DNA of 64,000 bases from Aquisalibacillus elongatus (GCF_003843875.1 NZ_RKRF01000011.1:62001-126000), one strand, 5' to 3'; positions 16,755 to 26,847 are shown, counted from the first letter of the stretch. Notes: a model not told the origin generated them from the sequence alone. Translations and numbers: made by a program.

Positions 16755-18554
16755 ATGACACTATCCACATTAGCTGAAATCATGATTATCATTCTATTAG
16801 GAATGGGGTCACAATGGATTTCTTGGCGATTTCAAATGCCTGCCATTGTAGTAATGTCTGTTGTTGGTTTATTGGCAGGACCAATATTTGGCCTAATCCA
16901 CCCTGAAGATACATTTGGCGACCTATTTAAACCCTTAATTTCAATTGCTGTTGCCATTATTTTATTTGAGGGTAGTTTAAGTCTAAGTATAAAAGAAATA
17001 AAGGGACTTGGTAGACCGGTTATTCGTATTATAACAGTTGGTGCATTGATTAGCTGGATTTTTGGATCACTAGCTGCACATTATGTTGCAGGATTAGGCT
17101 GGGCTGTGTCACTCGTTATCAGTGCCTTATTTATAGTTACAGGTCCCACGGTTATTTTACCATTATTACGACAATCAAAGCTAAAGCCAAGACCATCAAA
17201 AATTTTGAAATGGGAAGGAATTATAGTTGATCCTTTAGGAGCACTATTGGCAGTATTAGCATTTGAAGTCATCGTAGTTTTAACGAATGGAACATCGGAT
17301 TCATCAAGATTAGTTGATTTCTTTCTTGGTTTACTTTTTGCTGGGTTTCTTGGCTGGGCTTGTGGTCGTGGGGTCGGTTGGATGTTTAAGAAAGGATATA
17401 TTCCTGAATTTCTTAAATCACCAATCGTTTTTGCAATTGTTATCGGTTGTTTCACTATATCGGATGAAATCAAGCATGAGACAGGCCTACTTGCAGTCAC
17501 TGTAATGGGAATGACATTGGCTAACATTGGTATTCCATCGATTCAAGATATGCGTCATTTCAAGGAGAATATTTCCATCCTCCTAATATCCGTAATTTTT
17601 GTTATGTTGACTGCATCATTATCAATGGACACACTTTTTGATATCTTCCAGCCAGGGATTATTGGATTTGTCGTGCTAATGTTATTTCTAGTACGTCCAT
17701 TGTCCATTTTACTTTCAACGATTCGAACTGATTTAACACTTGGTGAAAAAGTATTGGTTGGTTGGATTGCACCACGGGGAATTGTTGCACTAACTGTATC
17801 AAGTTATTTTGCTTCTATATTATTAGAAGAAGGATACACGGATGCAACAATTGTGACCCCTTTAACATTCGCACTCGTTTTCTTTACTGTGTGTGCACAC
17901 GGGTTTACGTTAGAGCCACTTGCAAAAAAACTAAACCTTTCTATTGATGATCAACCTGGAATATTGCTAGTTGGAAGTAACGCTTTCACGTTATCTTTGG
18001 GGCAATTTTTACAAAAATTAAAAGTCCCTTTTACGATTGCGGATTCTTCTTTGGGAAAGTTAGAAAAAGTAAAAAAAGCTGATTTACCTTTTTACCATGG
18101 TGAGGTCTTATCGGAACAAACAGAACATTCCATTGATATGACTCCATTTGAATATCTAATTGCAGGAACAGATTACGATTCTTATAATGCATTGGTTTGT
18201 TCGACATTTATTCCTGAATACGGTCGTAATAACGTATTTCGATTAAGTGTTGAAGAAGGAGAAGGAGAAACAGTTAAAGATTTGAAACCTACAATAGGCG
18301 GGCGAGTTTTATTTGAAGAGCATTATTCATTAACAAAACTGTCGGATGCAGTTGAAAATGGCTTTAAATTTAAAAGAACACCAATAACAAAGCAGTATAG
18401 TTACAAACAGTATAACCAAGACCGTAGCGAGAAGGAAATCCGTTTATTTGTACTTAAAAACACAGGAGCATTAGAATTTTTCACTCCCGATTCAGATGTA
18501 AAAGGAGAGGAAGGAGATATTGTCATTAGCCTAAGTCCACCGGATGAAGAATAG
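16755..18554 (+). CDS. Cation:proton antiporter (CPA family) with C-terminal cytoplasmic domain
   Basis: 599 residues. About 12 membrane helices fill residues 1-395, with typical motifs ILFEGSLSL, VTGPTVILPLLRQ and KWEGIIVDPLGALLAV, whose Asp is the likely ion-binding residue. The soluble C-terminus (about 400-599) has a TrkA-N-like start (GILLVGSNAFTLSLGQFL) and probably a TrkA-C end. AGGAAG lies before the ATG. The family exchanges Na+ or K+ for protons, fitting a salt- or alkali-adapted host. The ion is not determined. It stands alone between remnants and sspP. Confidence 0.85.
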   Translation: MTLSTLAEIMIIILLGMGSQWISWRFQMPAIVVMSVVGLLAGPIFGLIHPEDTFGDLFKPLISIAVAIILFEGSLSLSIKEIKGLGRPVIRIITVGALISWIFGSLAAHYVAGLGWAVSLVISALFIVTGPTVILPLLRQSKLKPRPSKILKWEGIIVDPLGALLAVLAFEVIVVLTNGTSDSSRLVDFFLGLLFAGFLGWACGRGVGWMFKKGYIPEFLKSPIVFAIVIGCFTISDEIKHETGLLAVTVMGMTLANIGIPSIQDMRHFKENISILLISVIFVMLTASLSMDTLFDIFQPGIIGFVVLMLFLVRPLSILLSTIRTDLTLGEKVLVGWIAPRGIVALTVSSYFASILLEEGYTDATIVTPLTFALVFFTVCAHGFTLEPLAKKLNLSIDDQPGILLVGSNAFTLSLGQFLQKLKVPFTIADSSLGKLEKVKKADLPFYHGEVLSEQTEHSIDMTPFEYLIAGTDYDSYNALVCSTFIPEYGRNNVFRLSVEEGEGETVKDLKPTIGGRVLFEEHYSLTKLSDAVENGFKFKRTPITKQYSYKQYNQDRSEKEIRLFVLKNTGALEFFTPDSDVKGEEGDIVISLSPPDEE

Positions 18555-18778
18555 ATTGAGGAATAAACTTAGCACCTAGTGTACCAGGCATTAATAAGTG
18601 TATAGATGATTTATAATTTATCAGTTACTAAGAACCCAAATATTCATGAGCCAAGGTAAGATGATAAGTTACGCAAAAAATGGATTAGGCAAGTGCGGTG
18701 AGAATTTGGCTTTCCAAAGTATAGATTTCTATCCCTTGTTAAAAGCTATCCGTAAATCAGCAAAGGAGGAGATCGAAA

Positions 18779-18931
18779 ATGAGCGGAAAACCCAAAGGAC
18801 CAAAACAGCAAACAAAACCAAATTTACCAAAGAGTCCGAAACAGCCATATGGCGAGCCAATGCAAGGATCGCACAAAGTAAAACAGCAAAACCATTCACG
18901 GCAAAAACAAAAATCGGATCATGATATGTAG
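18779..18931 (+). CDS. sspP: Small acid-soluble spore protein P
   Basis: 50 residues: starts MSGKPKGPKQQ and contains GEPMQGSHKVKQQNHSRQ, ending DHDM. The GEP-GSHKVK-NH-RQK-HDM pattern is that of SspP, made in the forespore. AAAGGAGGAG lies 7 bases before the ATG, a very strong site. The gene lies in a different frame from a longer 92-codon open frame (18646-18924), which has no family look and weak initiation. It is a single-gene unit ended by the terminator at 18984. Confidence 0.85.
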   Translation: MSGKPKGPKQQTKPNLPKSPKQPYGEPMQGSHKVKQQNHSRQKQKSDHDM

Positions 18932-18983
18932 AGTTTGTGGGAAAAGAGACTGTTCCAAATTAAAGGGCTTATACAGCAATTAT

Positions 18984-19027
18984 TAAATCCCGTACCACTT
19001 TAATGGTAATACGGGATTTAGTTTTTT
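18984..19027 (+). terminator. Intrinsic terminator after sspP
   Basis: TAAATCCCGTACCA pairs with TGGTAATACGGGATTTA (18984-19020, two bulged bases), followed by GTTTTTT. Confidence 0.85.
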
Positions 19028-19144
19028 ATACTTGCTAATAATTTATTCTAACCACTTAGTTGCATACGGCGTGTTTATATTGCATAAGAGTGTATTATTT
19101 TGGCGATAATAAATCTTAGTTTCTACTAATATTAGAGGTGGACT

Positions 19145-19651
19145 ATGTATTTATTATTAGTTTTGGTTATATGGACTTTATTTGCTTATAAATTTATTGA
19201 TTGGTCACGTGTAAATCATCAATATCCTACGATTTTATTTTTCATTGCCATAAACATGACGTATAACACGATTTATCACGATCAATTACTTTGGGCTTTT
19301 CAGGGGATAACTGCAGAATGGTTAAACCATATGACGATTAATTTATTTTTCACGTTTTATATATGTCCGGTAACTCTAATTATTTTTTTCCAGCGGATGC
19401 CAACAGCTCGTAATGCAAAAATTATCTATACTGCAGTTTGGGTGATTTTTTACTCCATTATTGAGGCATTATTTGCTCATAAAGAAATGTATGTGTACGG
19501 AGATGGATGGAATAGTTGGCATAATATTTGGTTAAACGCCACATTGTTTATGTTTTTACTCATCCATTATAGAAAACCTGCTTTAGCACTTATCCTTGTT
19601 TTACCGGCAGCAGCACTTTTCTATATCATGTTCCCGGTTCCGCTCTATTGA
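19145..19651 (+). CDS. CBO0543-family membrane protein
   Basis: 168 residues with about five hydrophobic helices. The pattern, including YNTIYHDQLLW and YVYGDGWNSWHNIWLN, resembles the CBO0543 family of Firmicute membrane proteins, whose role is unknown. AGAGGTG precedes the ATG. It is followed after 22 bases by a 46-residue membrane peptide gene, and both seem to share one transcript ended at 19806-19860. Confidence 0.65.
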   Translation: MYLLLVLVIWTLFAYKFIDWSRVNHQYPTILFFIAINMTYNTIYHDQLLWAFQGITAEWLNHMTINLFFTFYICPVTLIIFFQRMPTARNAKIIYTAVWVIFYSIIEALFAHKEMYVYGDGWNSWHNIWLNATLFMFLLIHYRKPALALILVLPAAALFYIMFPVPLY

Positions 19652-19673
19652 TTAAATAAAGGAGAGTTTCTTG

Positions 19674-19814
19674 ATGTTCGTCCTAAATGTTTTGTCCACA
19701 CCAGTCTTTTTGTTTCTTCTATTTTTGACCTATCTATCCATGGCGACCTATTTATTTAGACTCGAAAGAAAAAAACCTAAAAATAATCATGATAACAGTT
19801 TAAAAAAGCCGTAA
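19674..19814 (+). CDS. 46-residue single-helix membrane peptide
   Basis: Short frame starting MFVLNVLSTPVFLFLLFLTY, with one membrane helix (about 3-27) and a very basic tail (RLERKKPKNNH). AAAGGAG lies 10 bases before the ATG, and the stop sits inside the 5' arm of the terminator. It lies 22 bases after the CBO0543-type gene and looks co-transcribed. I do not recognise the family. The spacing, ribosome site and helix make it likely to be translated. Confidence 0.6.
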   Translation: MFVLNVLSTPVFLFLLFLTYLSMATYLFRLERKKPKNNHDNSLKKP

Positions 19815-19860
19815 TTTCAAGTTCCTATACAAAACTTGCATATTACGGCTTGTTCCTTTT
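19806..19860 (+). terminator. Terminator hairpin, convergent with rlmH
   Basis: AAGCCGTAAT at 19806-19815 pairs with ATTACGGCTT at 19842-19851, with an inner CAAGTT/AACTTG stem, then GTTCCTTTT. May serve both directions. Confidence 0.75.
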
Positions 19861-19870
19861 ATATCCTCAA

Positions 19871-20350
19871 TTACTTATGATACGGTTCATTTCGTATGAT
19901 TTTGAATCCCCGATAAACCTGCTCTAGCAAGATTAATCTCATCAACTGGTGTGGATAAGTCATTTTGCTGAAGGATAGGGATTCGTCACTTCGGGTTTTA
20001 ACTTCGTCGCTTAAACCTAATGATCCACCAATTATGAACGCGATCTTGCTTTTGCCGTAGGTTGCGAGGTTGTCGATTTTTTTGGCGAAGGCTTCTGAGG
20101 TTAGTTGTTTTCCTTCAATTTCTAATGTGAAGACGTATGTATCTGTGGATAACTTTGTTAATAACTTGTCCCCTTCTTTCTTCTTTACGGCTTCTTGCTC
20201 CGCTTCACTTAAATTTTCTGGTGCGTGTTCATCTGGAACTTCTTCTATTTTTATCTTAGCGTATGGAGATAACCGTTTCACATACTCTTCTATGCCTTGC
20301 TTGAGATACTTCTCTTTAATTTTTCCAACCGATAAGATTTTAATGTCCAT
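19871..20350 (-). CDS. rlmH: 23S rRNA pseudouridine-1915 N3-methyltransferase
   Basis: 159 residues, full length for the SPOUT-class RlmH (B. subtilis YydA). Methylates pseudouridine in helix 69 of 23S rRNA using SAM. The knot motif [15 protein letters not shown] and the C-terminal [20 protein letters not shown] are seen. AAAGGAGG precedes the ATG. It follows the wal operon across a 384-base gap rich in DnaA boxes. Confidence 0.95.
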   Translation of the reverse strand: MDIKILSVGKIKEKYLKQGIEEYVKRLSPYAKIKIEEVPDEHAPENLSEAEQEAVKKKEGDKLLTKLSTDTYVFTLEIEGKQLTSEAFAKKIDNLATYGKSKIAFIIGGSLGLSDEVKTRSDESLSFSKMTYPHQLMRLILLEQVYRGFKIIRNEPYHK

Positions 20351-20698
20351 TGTTAGCCTCCTTTATTTACTTCCGAACATTATCTTTTCCACAATTTTTG
20401 TTGAAAACTTGTTAATAACTGAATAAGTATTCCCTCAACTCTTTGCTTTATCAACTTTCTAACTTGTTATCCACACTTTTAGTGGAAAACCTGTTTAAAA
20501 CTCTGTATAACTTTATAGTTATTAACAAAATCGCCATTTATCCACAGGTTTATCAACATATCAACATATGTTCGTACTTGATTTAGTTGTGTTATCTATT
20601 TTGGACACAAGATATTGTTTTAGGGTGATTTAAGTATACACATTTTGTGAATAAACTTGTAGATAGTGTGCATAAGTTCATTTCCGAACAATATAGAA
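20351..20698. other. DnaA-box cluster between rlmH and htrA
   Basis: The gap has no gene. It holds two perfect TTATCCACA boxes (20467-20475, 20538-20546), two reverse TTATNCACA boxes (20646-20654 TGTGAATAA, 20667-20675 TGTGCATAA) and near matches at 20385 and 20550. It lies about 32 kb from oriC. From memory, B. subtilis has a DnaA-box cluster at yydA (rlmH) that restrains initiation, so this looks like the conserved equivalent. The rlmH promoter must also lie here. Confidence 0.6.
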
Positions 20699-20729
20699 AA
20701 CTCCGCTCAAGTTAGGTTTGAGCGGAGTT
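20697..20729 (-). terminator. Terminator of the wal-htrA operon
   Basis: AACTCCGCTCAA at 20699-20710 pairs perfectly with TTGAGCGGAGTT at 20718-20729. On the minus strand TTTTCTATATT follows, 6 bases after the htrA stop. Confidence 0.9.
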
Positions 20730-20734
20730 TGGGT

Positions 20735-21943
20735 TTATTCTTGAGCAACTAATGTAATCGTTGTTTGTTGTAATTCGCCGTTACGATAATACTCAATCGT
20801 CACTTCATCACCTGGATTAGATTGGTTAAATAAGAACTGTCTTAATTCTAAAACGTTCGTAATTTCCTGATCATTCATTTGAACAATAACATCGTATTGT
20901 TCAAGTCCAGCTTGAGCTGCTGGTGTCATGCGCTCAACGCGTTCTACCACAACGCCACTTTCTACATCGTTAGGTAGGTTTAGCGTGTTTTCCCAATGGT
21001 ATTGCGCCACATCCGTTAACGAGAAGATACTAACGCCCATGTAAGAGCGTGTTAACGTACCATCTTCTTCAAGATCAGCAATAATTGGTCTCGCAATATC
21101 AATTGGTATAGCAAACCCTAAACCTTCTAAGTTGGCTGAGGCATATTTCATTGAATTAATACCGATTAATTGCCCATCTAGATTAACTAATGCTCCCCCT
21201 GAGTTTCCAGGGTTAATAGCTGCATCAGTCTGAATAACTTCTGATTGCCAATCCGGTTGTCCGTCACCACTAAAGTCCTGTGGAATAACTCTGTCTTTTC
21301 CACTGATAATACCTTGTGTGACAGACCCTGCAAACTGTAGGCCTAATGGGTTCCCAATGGCAATAACGGGTTCTCCAACTCTTAAGTTTTCAGAGCTTCC
21401 AAGTTCAGCCACTTGTTCAGCATGTTCAGCGTCCATACGGATTACCGCTAAGTCGGTATATACATCGCCTCCAATGACTTCGGCTGCAACCTGTTTCTCT
21501 TGAGATAAAGCAATTTCAACATCATCTGCATTTTGTATGACATGGTAATTGGTCACGACAAATGCATCACCATCGGAGACTTTATAAATGACACCTGATC
21601 CAACTCCATCTTGTTGATTGTTATTATCTCCAAACATACTTTGTTGTTTAATATTGACCACACCTACAACAGCATTAGAGACGTTGTCTACAATATCTGT
21701 TATTTGGGTATTCACTTCTACATTAACCGTTTTGTTACTACCCTCAGTGTCTGATTCATTTTGATCAACCTGGTTATTCGATTCTTCTTCCTGAGCAATG
21801 TCATAAGGGAGAAGGTTTGCCTGAGCTAATATAGGTAATGCCAACAAAACTAATATGGCTCCCAAAACTAACCCAACCAAAGATGGCATGAGCCAACCTT
21901 TGTTATGACGTCTGGGTCTCATATGATCATCATAATATCCCAT
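20735..21943 (-). CDS. htrA: Membrane-anchored HtrA-type serine protease
   Basis: 402 residues. One membrane helix (about 19-41) leads to an extracellular protease domain with the triad His (VTNYHVI), Asp (DLAVIRMD) and Ser (GNSGGALVNLDG), and a C-terminal PDZ domain (about 300-395). Residues 45-70 are an acidic Glu/Asn/Gln linker. It corresponds to YycK/HtrC, the usual last gene of the walRK operon. It degrades misfolded envelope proteins. GAGGTG precedes the ATG. It starts 25 bases after walJ. Confidence 0.92.
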   Translation of the reverse strand: MGYYDDHMRPRRHNKGWLMPSLVGLVLGAILVLLALPILAQANLLPYDIAQEEESNNQVDQNESDTEGSNKTVNVEVNTQITDIVDNVSNAVVGVVNIKQQSMFGDNNNQQDGVGSGVIYKVSDGDAFVVTNYHVIQNADDVEIALSQEKQVAAEVIGGDVYTDLAVIRMDAEHAEQVAELGSSENLRVGEPVIAIGNPLGLQFAGSVTQGIISGKDRVIPQDFSGDGQPDWQSEVIQTDAAINPGNSGGALVNLDGQLIGINSMKYASANLEGLGFAIPIDIARPIIADLEEDGTLTRSYMGVSIFSLTDVAQYHWENTLNLPNDVESGVVVERVERMTPAAQAGLEQYDVIVQMNDQEITNVLELRQFLFNQSNPGDEVTIEYYRNGELQQTTITLVAQE

Positions 21944-21968
21944 TTCCTACACCTCACTGTTCGTGGAT

Positions 21969-22763
21969 TTAAACATAACAAATAGGAGTTGGTTTAACAG
22001 GGCTCGTATCTTCTAACAATAATTGCTCACCGACTGCTACATCGTGTTTCTTTAAAATTTGTTCGACACTCATACGCGCTAAATCAACCATATTATTATC
22101 TTGGCTTAAGTGCCCTAAATAAATATGCTTCGTACGATTCCCAATGACATCTAACATAGCAACAGCAGCATCTTCGTTGGAGACGTGCCCTTTATCACTT
22201 AATATTCTACGCTTAATGTTCCAAGGATATCCACCCATTTGTAGCATTCCTACATCATGATTCGCCTCAAACAAGATGGCATCCGAATTACCAACCGTTT
22301 TTTTCATTCTATCGGATACATACCCCGTATCAGTTAACATTGACACTTTTTTTCCTTCATGATGAAACACATAAAACATAGGATCAATGGCATCATGTGA
22401 TACGCCGAAGCTTTCAATATCTAAATCTGCAAACGTTTGAGAGGTTTCCATTCCGAAATGAAATTTTTGATCCGTTGAAATTTTACCTAGGTTAGGTTCC
22501 ATGGCCTCCCAAGTTTTCTCATTGGCATAAATAGGTAATTGGTATCGTCGTGCAAAAATACCAACGCCTTTAATATGGTCGCTATGTTCATGCGTCACTA
22601 AAATACCATCTAGCTCACTTGGGTTAACTTGAATGTCATCTAGTAGTGCTTCTAACTTCTTGCCACTTAACCCAACATCGACTAATAATTTCGTCTGATC
22701 TGTTCCGATATAAAATGCGTTTCCTGTACTCCCCGATGCTAATACACTGAAATGTAGTGTCAC
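21969..22763 (-). CDS. walJ: MBL-fold hydrolase WalJ (YycJ)
   Basis: 264 residues, metallo-beta-lactamase fold nuclease-like protein. Metal ligands are seen in [19 protein letters not shown] and the later HLSQDNN. It starts inside the last codons of yycI (4-base overlap). In low-GC Gram-positives it always accompanies walRK and has been linked to coordinating division with replication; the substrate is not settled. Confidence 0.93.
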   Translation of the reverse strand: MTLHFSVLASGSTGNAFYIGTDQTKLLVDVGLSGKKLEALLDDIQVNPSELDGILVTHEHSDHIKGVGIFARRYQLPIYANEKTWEAMEPNLGKISTDQKFHFGMETSQTFADLDIESFGVSHDAIDPMFYVFHHEGKKVSMLTDTGYVSDRMKKTVGNSDAILFEANHDVGMLQMGGYPWNIKRRILSDKGHVSNEDAAVAMLDVIGNRTKHIYLGHLSQDNNMVDLARMSVEQILKKHDVAVGEQLLLEDTSPVKPTPICYV

Positions 22764-23629
22764 TCTGTCTCACTCCGATTTATTTCTAATTCATCGATTT
22801 CTCTTTTTAAACTTTCTTTTAATCCAATAACAAAATCTAATTCATCATTTGGAATGTGCTGTCCTTCAATGGCGTTGACAAAGTAGTGCTCGTCATCGTT
22901 TACAATAACTTCCCATGTTGGGACGAAAACTTGTACACCATCTTCTAAGGGAACAAGTCGTTGGTACCCCATCTTCATGGAAACTGCGCTCTCAGGCATA
23001 ATAAAATCACTTGAATATAGGGTCCGAATGACGTTTATAGGATCAATCGTTTCTTGTTCTTCCGTTCTATGTTCAACTTCTTCAAGTAATGTTTGTCTAT
23101 ACTGTATAGCTCTTCCTTCCTCATCTAACTGAACAATGAGGGAACTTGTTTCATTAAAATAAACCATTCGGTCATTTTGTTTCTGGAAAAATAATAACAC
23201 ATTTTCTTCCTCATAATAATCCCAAAATGAGTACTGATCACCGTAAAGAACCTGTTCCTTAATTAATGAAATCGCCTCTTCACGATTTTCAAAATCAAGC
23301 TCTAGCGGTTCATTAAACTCACTAACGATGACTTCTTGATTCTCACCGACTTCAATCGTTTGTTCATCTAATAAATCACCTAGATCATCCATGTCATCTT
23401 CAGTTAATTGATAGCGCTCAGCTGATACGTAAGCTTCTGTTTGACCACTTTCAGGTAGCGAGTATTCGATTTCTTGAGCGGCCAATTGATCTTCTAATGT
23501 TGATTTATCTAACGTATCATACTCACTACGCTCAACTTTATTTAGAAGTTCCTGCAATAAAAATAAGTTCAAAACCAAGAAGCTAATAATAAATATTGTT
23601 TTAATCTGGCCCCATTTCATATTACTCAA
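22760..23629 (-). CDS. yycI: WalK-interacting regulator YycI
   Basis: 289 residues. An N-terminal membrane helix (about 10-27, [18 protein letters not shown]) leads to an extracellular YycI domain. Together with YycH it contacts WalK in the membrane and tunes kinase activity in the family. It overlaps yycH by 8 bases and walJ by 4, so the three are translationally coupled. Assignment rests on position and on the helix plus extracytoplasmic layout. Confidence 0.9.
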   Translation of the reverse strand: MSNMKWGQIKTIFIISFLVLNLFLLQELLNKVERSEYDTLDKSTLEDQLAAQEIEYSLPESGQTEAYVSAERYQLTEDDMDDLGDLLDEQTIEVGENQEVIVSEFNEPLELDFENREEAISLIKEQVLYGDQYSFWDYYEEENVLLFFQKQNDRMVYFNETSSLIVQLDEEGRAIQYRQTLLEEVEHRTEEQETIDPINVIRTLYSSDFIMPESAVSMKMGYQRLVPLEDGVQVFVPTWEVIVNDDEHYFVNAIEGQHIPNDELDFVIGLKESLKREIDELEINRSETE

Positions 23630-25001
23630 CCCCTTGGTTTAAATACTTCGAAGTAAAGGAATTATACTCTTCCCATGTCCCTTGATATTTAATGTACCAG
23701 CTTGGTTCTAGAGTCATGACTTGGGAAGTGACATCTGGATGTTTAGATAACTTATACCCGAGGCGAAACTCCTCAATTAAATCTAGAGAAACTTGCCCTT
23801 CAATACTTTGCAATGATTGATAGATTTGTTCACCAGAATCCATCCGTTTTTCTTGGGCATTTGAGAATTCTTGACTGATTTTGAATAGTGGCCTTTTCAT
23901 ACGATACAGACCATTATCGCCCCAGTCTTGTTCCATAATCGTATATTGACTGCTGTCAAAAACTGGATATCCATTATAATACATCCGATAGGTCAACGTA
24001 TTGGTCGGTTGTATAGAAAGTTTGCTTAATTTGTATTCATCAGTCCAACCCGTATGGTCGTTAGTAAATTCAATACTTCTATTGACCAAGTCATCTGGGT
24101 TCATTCTAATTTGTTCATTAGAAAGCGGATTAATGAACACAATAAATTCATTATAATTAAAGGCACTATACGTTTTTAACGCGCGGTTCCCATCCGTGTG
24201 ATGAGAACTTTCGTCTAATGCACTTGATGTCCTTCTAATTAAAGAAGGGTTGTTAAATAATACGTTCTTAAGTGGTTCTAAATCTAAGTCTTCCGTTGTT
24301 AATGTATAGGCTGGCATACTTTCTTCTTCGTTAGGTAAATAAAATTCCTTATTGCCAATAGGATAACGGCTTAGAAACATCATCTTACTTCTATTATCAA
24401 TTTGACCCTCTAATTCTGCATAAACATCTGAAGATTGAATATTCCCTACAAAAATTTGTTCTTCATCACGACGGTCTGACAGAAAAAGAATTTTGATGTC
24501 CTGTGCAGACGAATCCAAATGTAAATACATTTTATTGAACGAGCCGCTTAAAATACCTGTCACATCACTAACATTAAACATTTGTGGTATTAATTCCATT
24601 GGGAGATCATCCGGAAAGTGCAGTTCAATACTTTCATTTAAATTATTTCGTTGCAATCCAAGGTCCGTTTCTTGCATAAACTGATTCAATACATTTTGAT
24701 TAGAACTGTTTAGTGAAGTTATTTTGGAAATCTCCCAAGATGTCATCTCACTATAAAAATCGGTCTCTTCCTCTTTATCCAATAGCTTTTTAGCTTGATT
24801 ATAATGATGAAAAATGACTTCGTTCGGATAAATAACTTCACTTATAGACTGCTCTTGTCCATCTAATTTCGTGCGATCAAGATAATCTCTCTGTTCAAGT
24901 TCATCAAATTGAGGTTGATACGTCCATAAAGCGAACGTGAGAAATAAGCTGAATAACACTAAGAGAAAAAGGACAAGCGATTTAATGTTTTCTAGATTCA
25001 T
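23622..25001 (-). CDS. yycH: WalK-interacting regulator YycH
   Basis: 459 residues. One N-terminal helix (about 8-27, LVLFLLVLFSLFLTFALWTY) leads to a large extracellular YycH domain. The start codon overlaps the walK stop by 4 bases. In B. subtilis it restrains WalK; in S. aureus it activates it, so the direction here is unknown. Family length and place agree. Confidence 0.92.
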   Translation of the reverse strand: MNLENIKSLVLFLLVLFSLFLTFALWTYQPQFDELEQRDYLDRTKLDGQEQSISEVIYPNEVIFHHYNQAKKLLDKEEETDFYSEMTSWEISKITSLNSSNQNVLNQFMQETDLGLQRNNLNESIELHFPDDLPMELIPQMFNVSDVTGILSGSFNKMYLHLDSSAQDIKILFLSDRRDEEQIFVGNIQSSDVYAELEGQIDNRSKMMFLSRYPIGNKEFYLPNEEESMPAYTLTTEDLDLEPLKNVLFNNPSLIRRTSSALDESSHHTDGNRALKTYSAFNYNEFIVFINPLSNEQIRMNPDDLVNRSIEFTNDHTGWTDEYKLSKLSIQPTNTLTYRMYYNGYPVFDSSQYTIMEQDWGDNGLYRMKRPLFKISQEFSNAQEKRMDSGEQIYQSLQSIEGQVSLDLIEEFRLGYKLSKHPDVTSQVMTLEPSWYIKYQGTWEEYNSFTSKYLNQGVE

Positions 25002-26836
25002 TTACGCTGCCCCCTTTTCTTTTGCATCAGTGGCAACCGGAATGTAATGGTTGTACCTTCGTTCTCTTTACTCTTAGCCCATACTTCACCGTCATGAGCT
25101 TCTATCAACTCTTTAGCGATCGCAAGCCCAAGTCCCGTACCACCTAATTGACGGGAACGAGCTTTATCAACTCGATAAAAACGATCAAAGATTTTATCTA
25201 TATTGCTCTCTGGTATTCCGACACCTTCATCAGTGACTTTCGTTAATAATTGGTGTTTTTCTTTTGTAACTTCAACCAAGATTTCTCCACCTTCTGGAGA
25301 ATATTTGATGGCATTGGATATAATATTATCTAATACTTGCGTGACTTTATCTTTGTCTACCCAAACATTATATTTTTCTTCTGGAACATTTCTTTTGATA
25401 TCAATTTCTTGTTTTAGATTTAATTCGAAACGATCAACCACATGATGAATAAAATCCGTATAATTCACACGTTCCTTATGCAGTTGATAATCCTTGTTGT
25501 CCATTTTAGATAACTGTAATAAATCGTTGACGAGGCGAATCATTCGCTCAGTTTCATTTTGAGTAACGGATAAGAATTTAGGCGCAATATTCTCGTCCTT
25601 CCACGTATCGCCATCTGTTAAGGCTTCTAAGTAACTGCGCATCGTCGTTAGTGGTGTTCTAAGTTCGTGGGAAACATTCGCCACAAACTCTCTTCGTTCA
25701 CGCTCAACTTTCTCTTGTTCGGTGACATCACTAATGACCGTAATAATACCGCTAAACTCTTCGTTCTCATCCTGTACTTCGGAAAAATTAGCTCGAACTA
25801 ATAACAGCTGAGCTTCGTCTGAAAGGTCTATGATGACACTTTTCATATCTTTTAATTCATTAATGTCTGATACTTGATCTTCCATACCTAGTAACTGAAT
25901 AAGTGAATTGTCCTCTAACTCTTCTTGTGTTGCTTTTAATAGATTTTGAGCAGGGAGATTCATTAAAATAATTTTACCAGTCTCCTCAGTAGCGACAACA
26001 CCATCTGTCATGTTGGTTAATACTAGACTTAGCTTTCTCCGCTCCCCTTCTGTTGATGCCTGGGCAGCCTTAATTTTGTCGCCTAATTCATTAAATGTCT
26101 CTGCTAACTGTCCTATTTCATCCGTACCATAAACATTAACTTTTTGTGAGTAATCACCTTGTCCCATTAATTTAGCTTGCTTACGCATTTCAGTTATGGG
26201 TTTGGTAATCGTTCTAGCAACCAGAATCCCTAATAAAGCAGAAACTGTGATGGCTAGCATCGTACCATTGGCAAAAATCCGATTAATATCATTCATTTGC
26301 CCATAAACACCTTCTAAAGAGGCCTCAATTGATAAAGCCCCTACAACCTCATCTGATCCTTCACTTTCATAGATTGGGGTAGATAATACAAGTGTTCTGT
26401 GGCCATTTTCTTCATTATATCGAATATCTTCGTCATGGTTTCCCGTTAAAGCTTGTTGGATTCTCGTCTCTGTTGTTCGTTTACCAACATTGTGTAATTC
26501 CATCTGGTTCGTCGTGCCCAACACACGACCATTATTATTAATGACTAAAATCTCACTTAAATCATCAGATGTATAGTCATTAATAATTTCTCTAACATCC
26601 ACTTCAAGCGATGGTGTCCCCTCTTCTGAGCGATCCACCTGAAATGCTTGTTGTAAGTTATAATTTAATAATTCTACTCGGTCGTTAACCGATTCAATAA
26701 AATTATCGGTTAATTCCTGTTCTAATTGCTGAGCAAAATAAGCTCCAATAACTTGAATCGTAATTAGAATGAGTAGGATATATATAATAATCATTTTTAG
26801 TTGAATGGATTTAAAGAATCCCCAGATGGTTTTCAT
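24998..26836 (-). CDS. walK: Sensor histidine kinase WalK
   Basis: 612 residues. Membrane helices at about 14-34 and 190-210 flank an extracellular Cache/PAS-like sensor. HAMP (about 208-260), PAS (about 270-370), then the dimerisation domain with the phosphorylated His390 in FVANVSHELRTPL. The ATPase domain shows DNIISNAIKYSP, DEGVGIPE and GTGLGLAIAKEL. It phosphorylates WalR in response to cell-wall state and is normally essential. It starts 11 bases after walR. Confidence 0.97.
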   Translation of the reverse strand: MKTIWGFFKSIQLKMIIIYILLILITIQVIGAYFAQQLEQELTDNFIESVNDRVELLNYNLQQAFQVDRSEEGTPSLEVDVREIINDYTSDDLSEILVINNNGRVLGTTNQMELHNVGKRTTETRIQQALTGNHDEDIRYNEENGHRTLVLSTPIYESEGSDEVVGALSIEASLEGVYGQMNDINRIFANGTMLAITVSALLGILVARTITKPITEMRKQAKLMGQGDYSQKVNVYGTDEIGQLAETFNELGDKIKAAQASTEGERRKLSLVLTNMTDGVVATEETGKIILMNLPAQNLLKATQEELEDNSLIQLLGMEDQVSDINELKDMKSVIIDLSDEAQLLLVRANFSEVQDENEEFSGIITVISDVTEQEKVERERREFVANVSHELRTPLTTMRSYLEALTDGDTWKDENIAPKFLSVTQNETERMIRLVNDLLQLSKMDNKDYQLHKERVNYTDFIHHVVDRFELNLKQEIDIKRNVPEEKYNVWVDKDKVTQVLDNIISNAIKYSPEGGEILVEVTKEKHQLLTKVTDEGVGIPESNIDKIFDRFYRVDKARSRQLGGTGLGLAIAKELIEAHDGEVWAKSKENEGTTITFRLPLMQKKRGQRK

Positions 26837-26847
26837 ACTAACTTCCC

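Noticed and set aside
18646-18924. 92-codon open frame as a protein gene
   Set aside because: No strong ribosome site and a composition like a frame shadow; sspP in another phase has a strong site and a clear family match.
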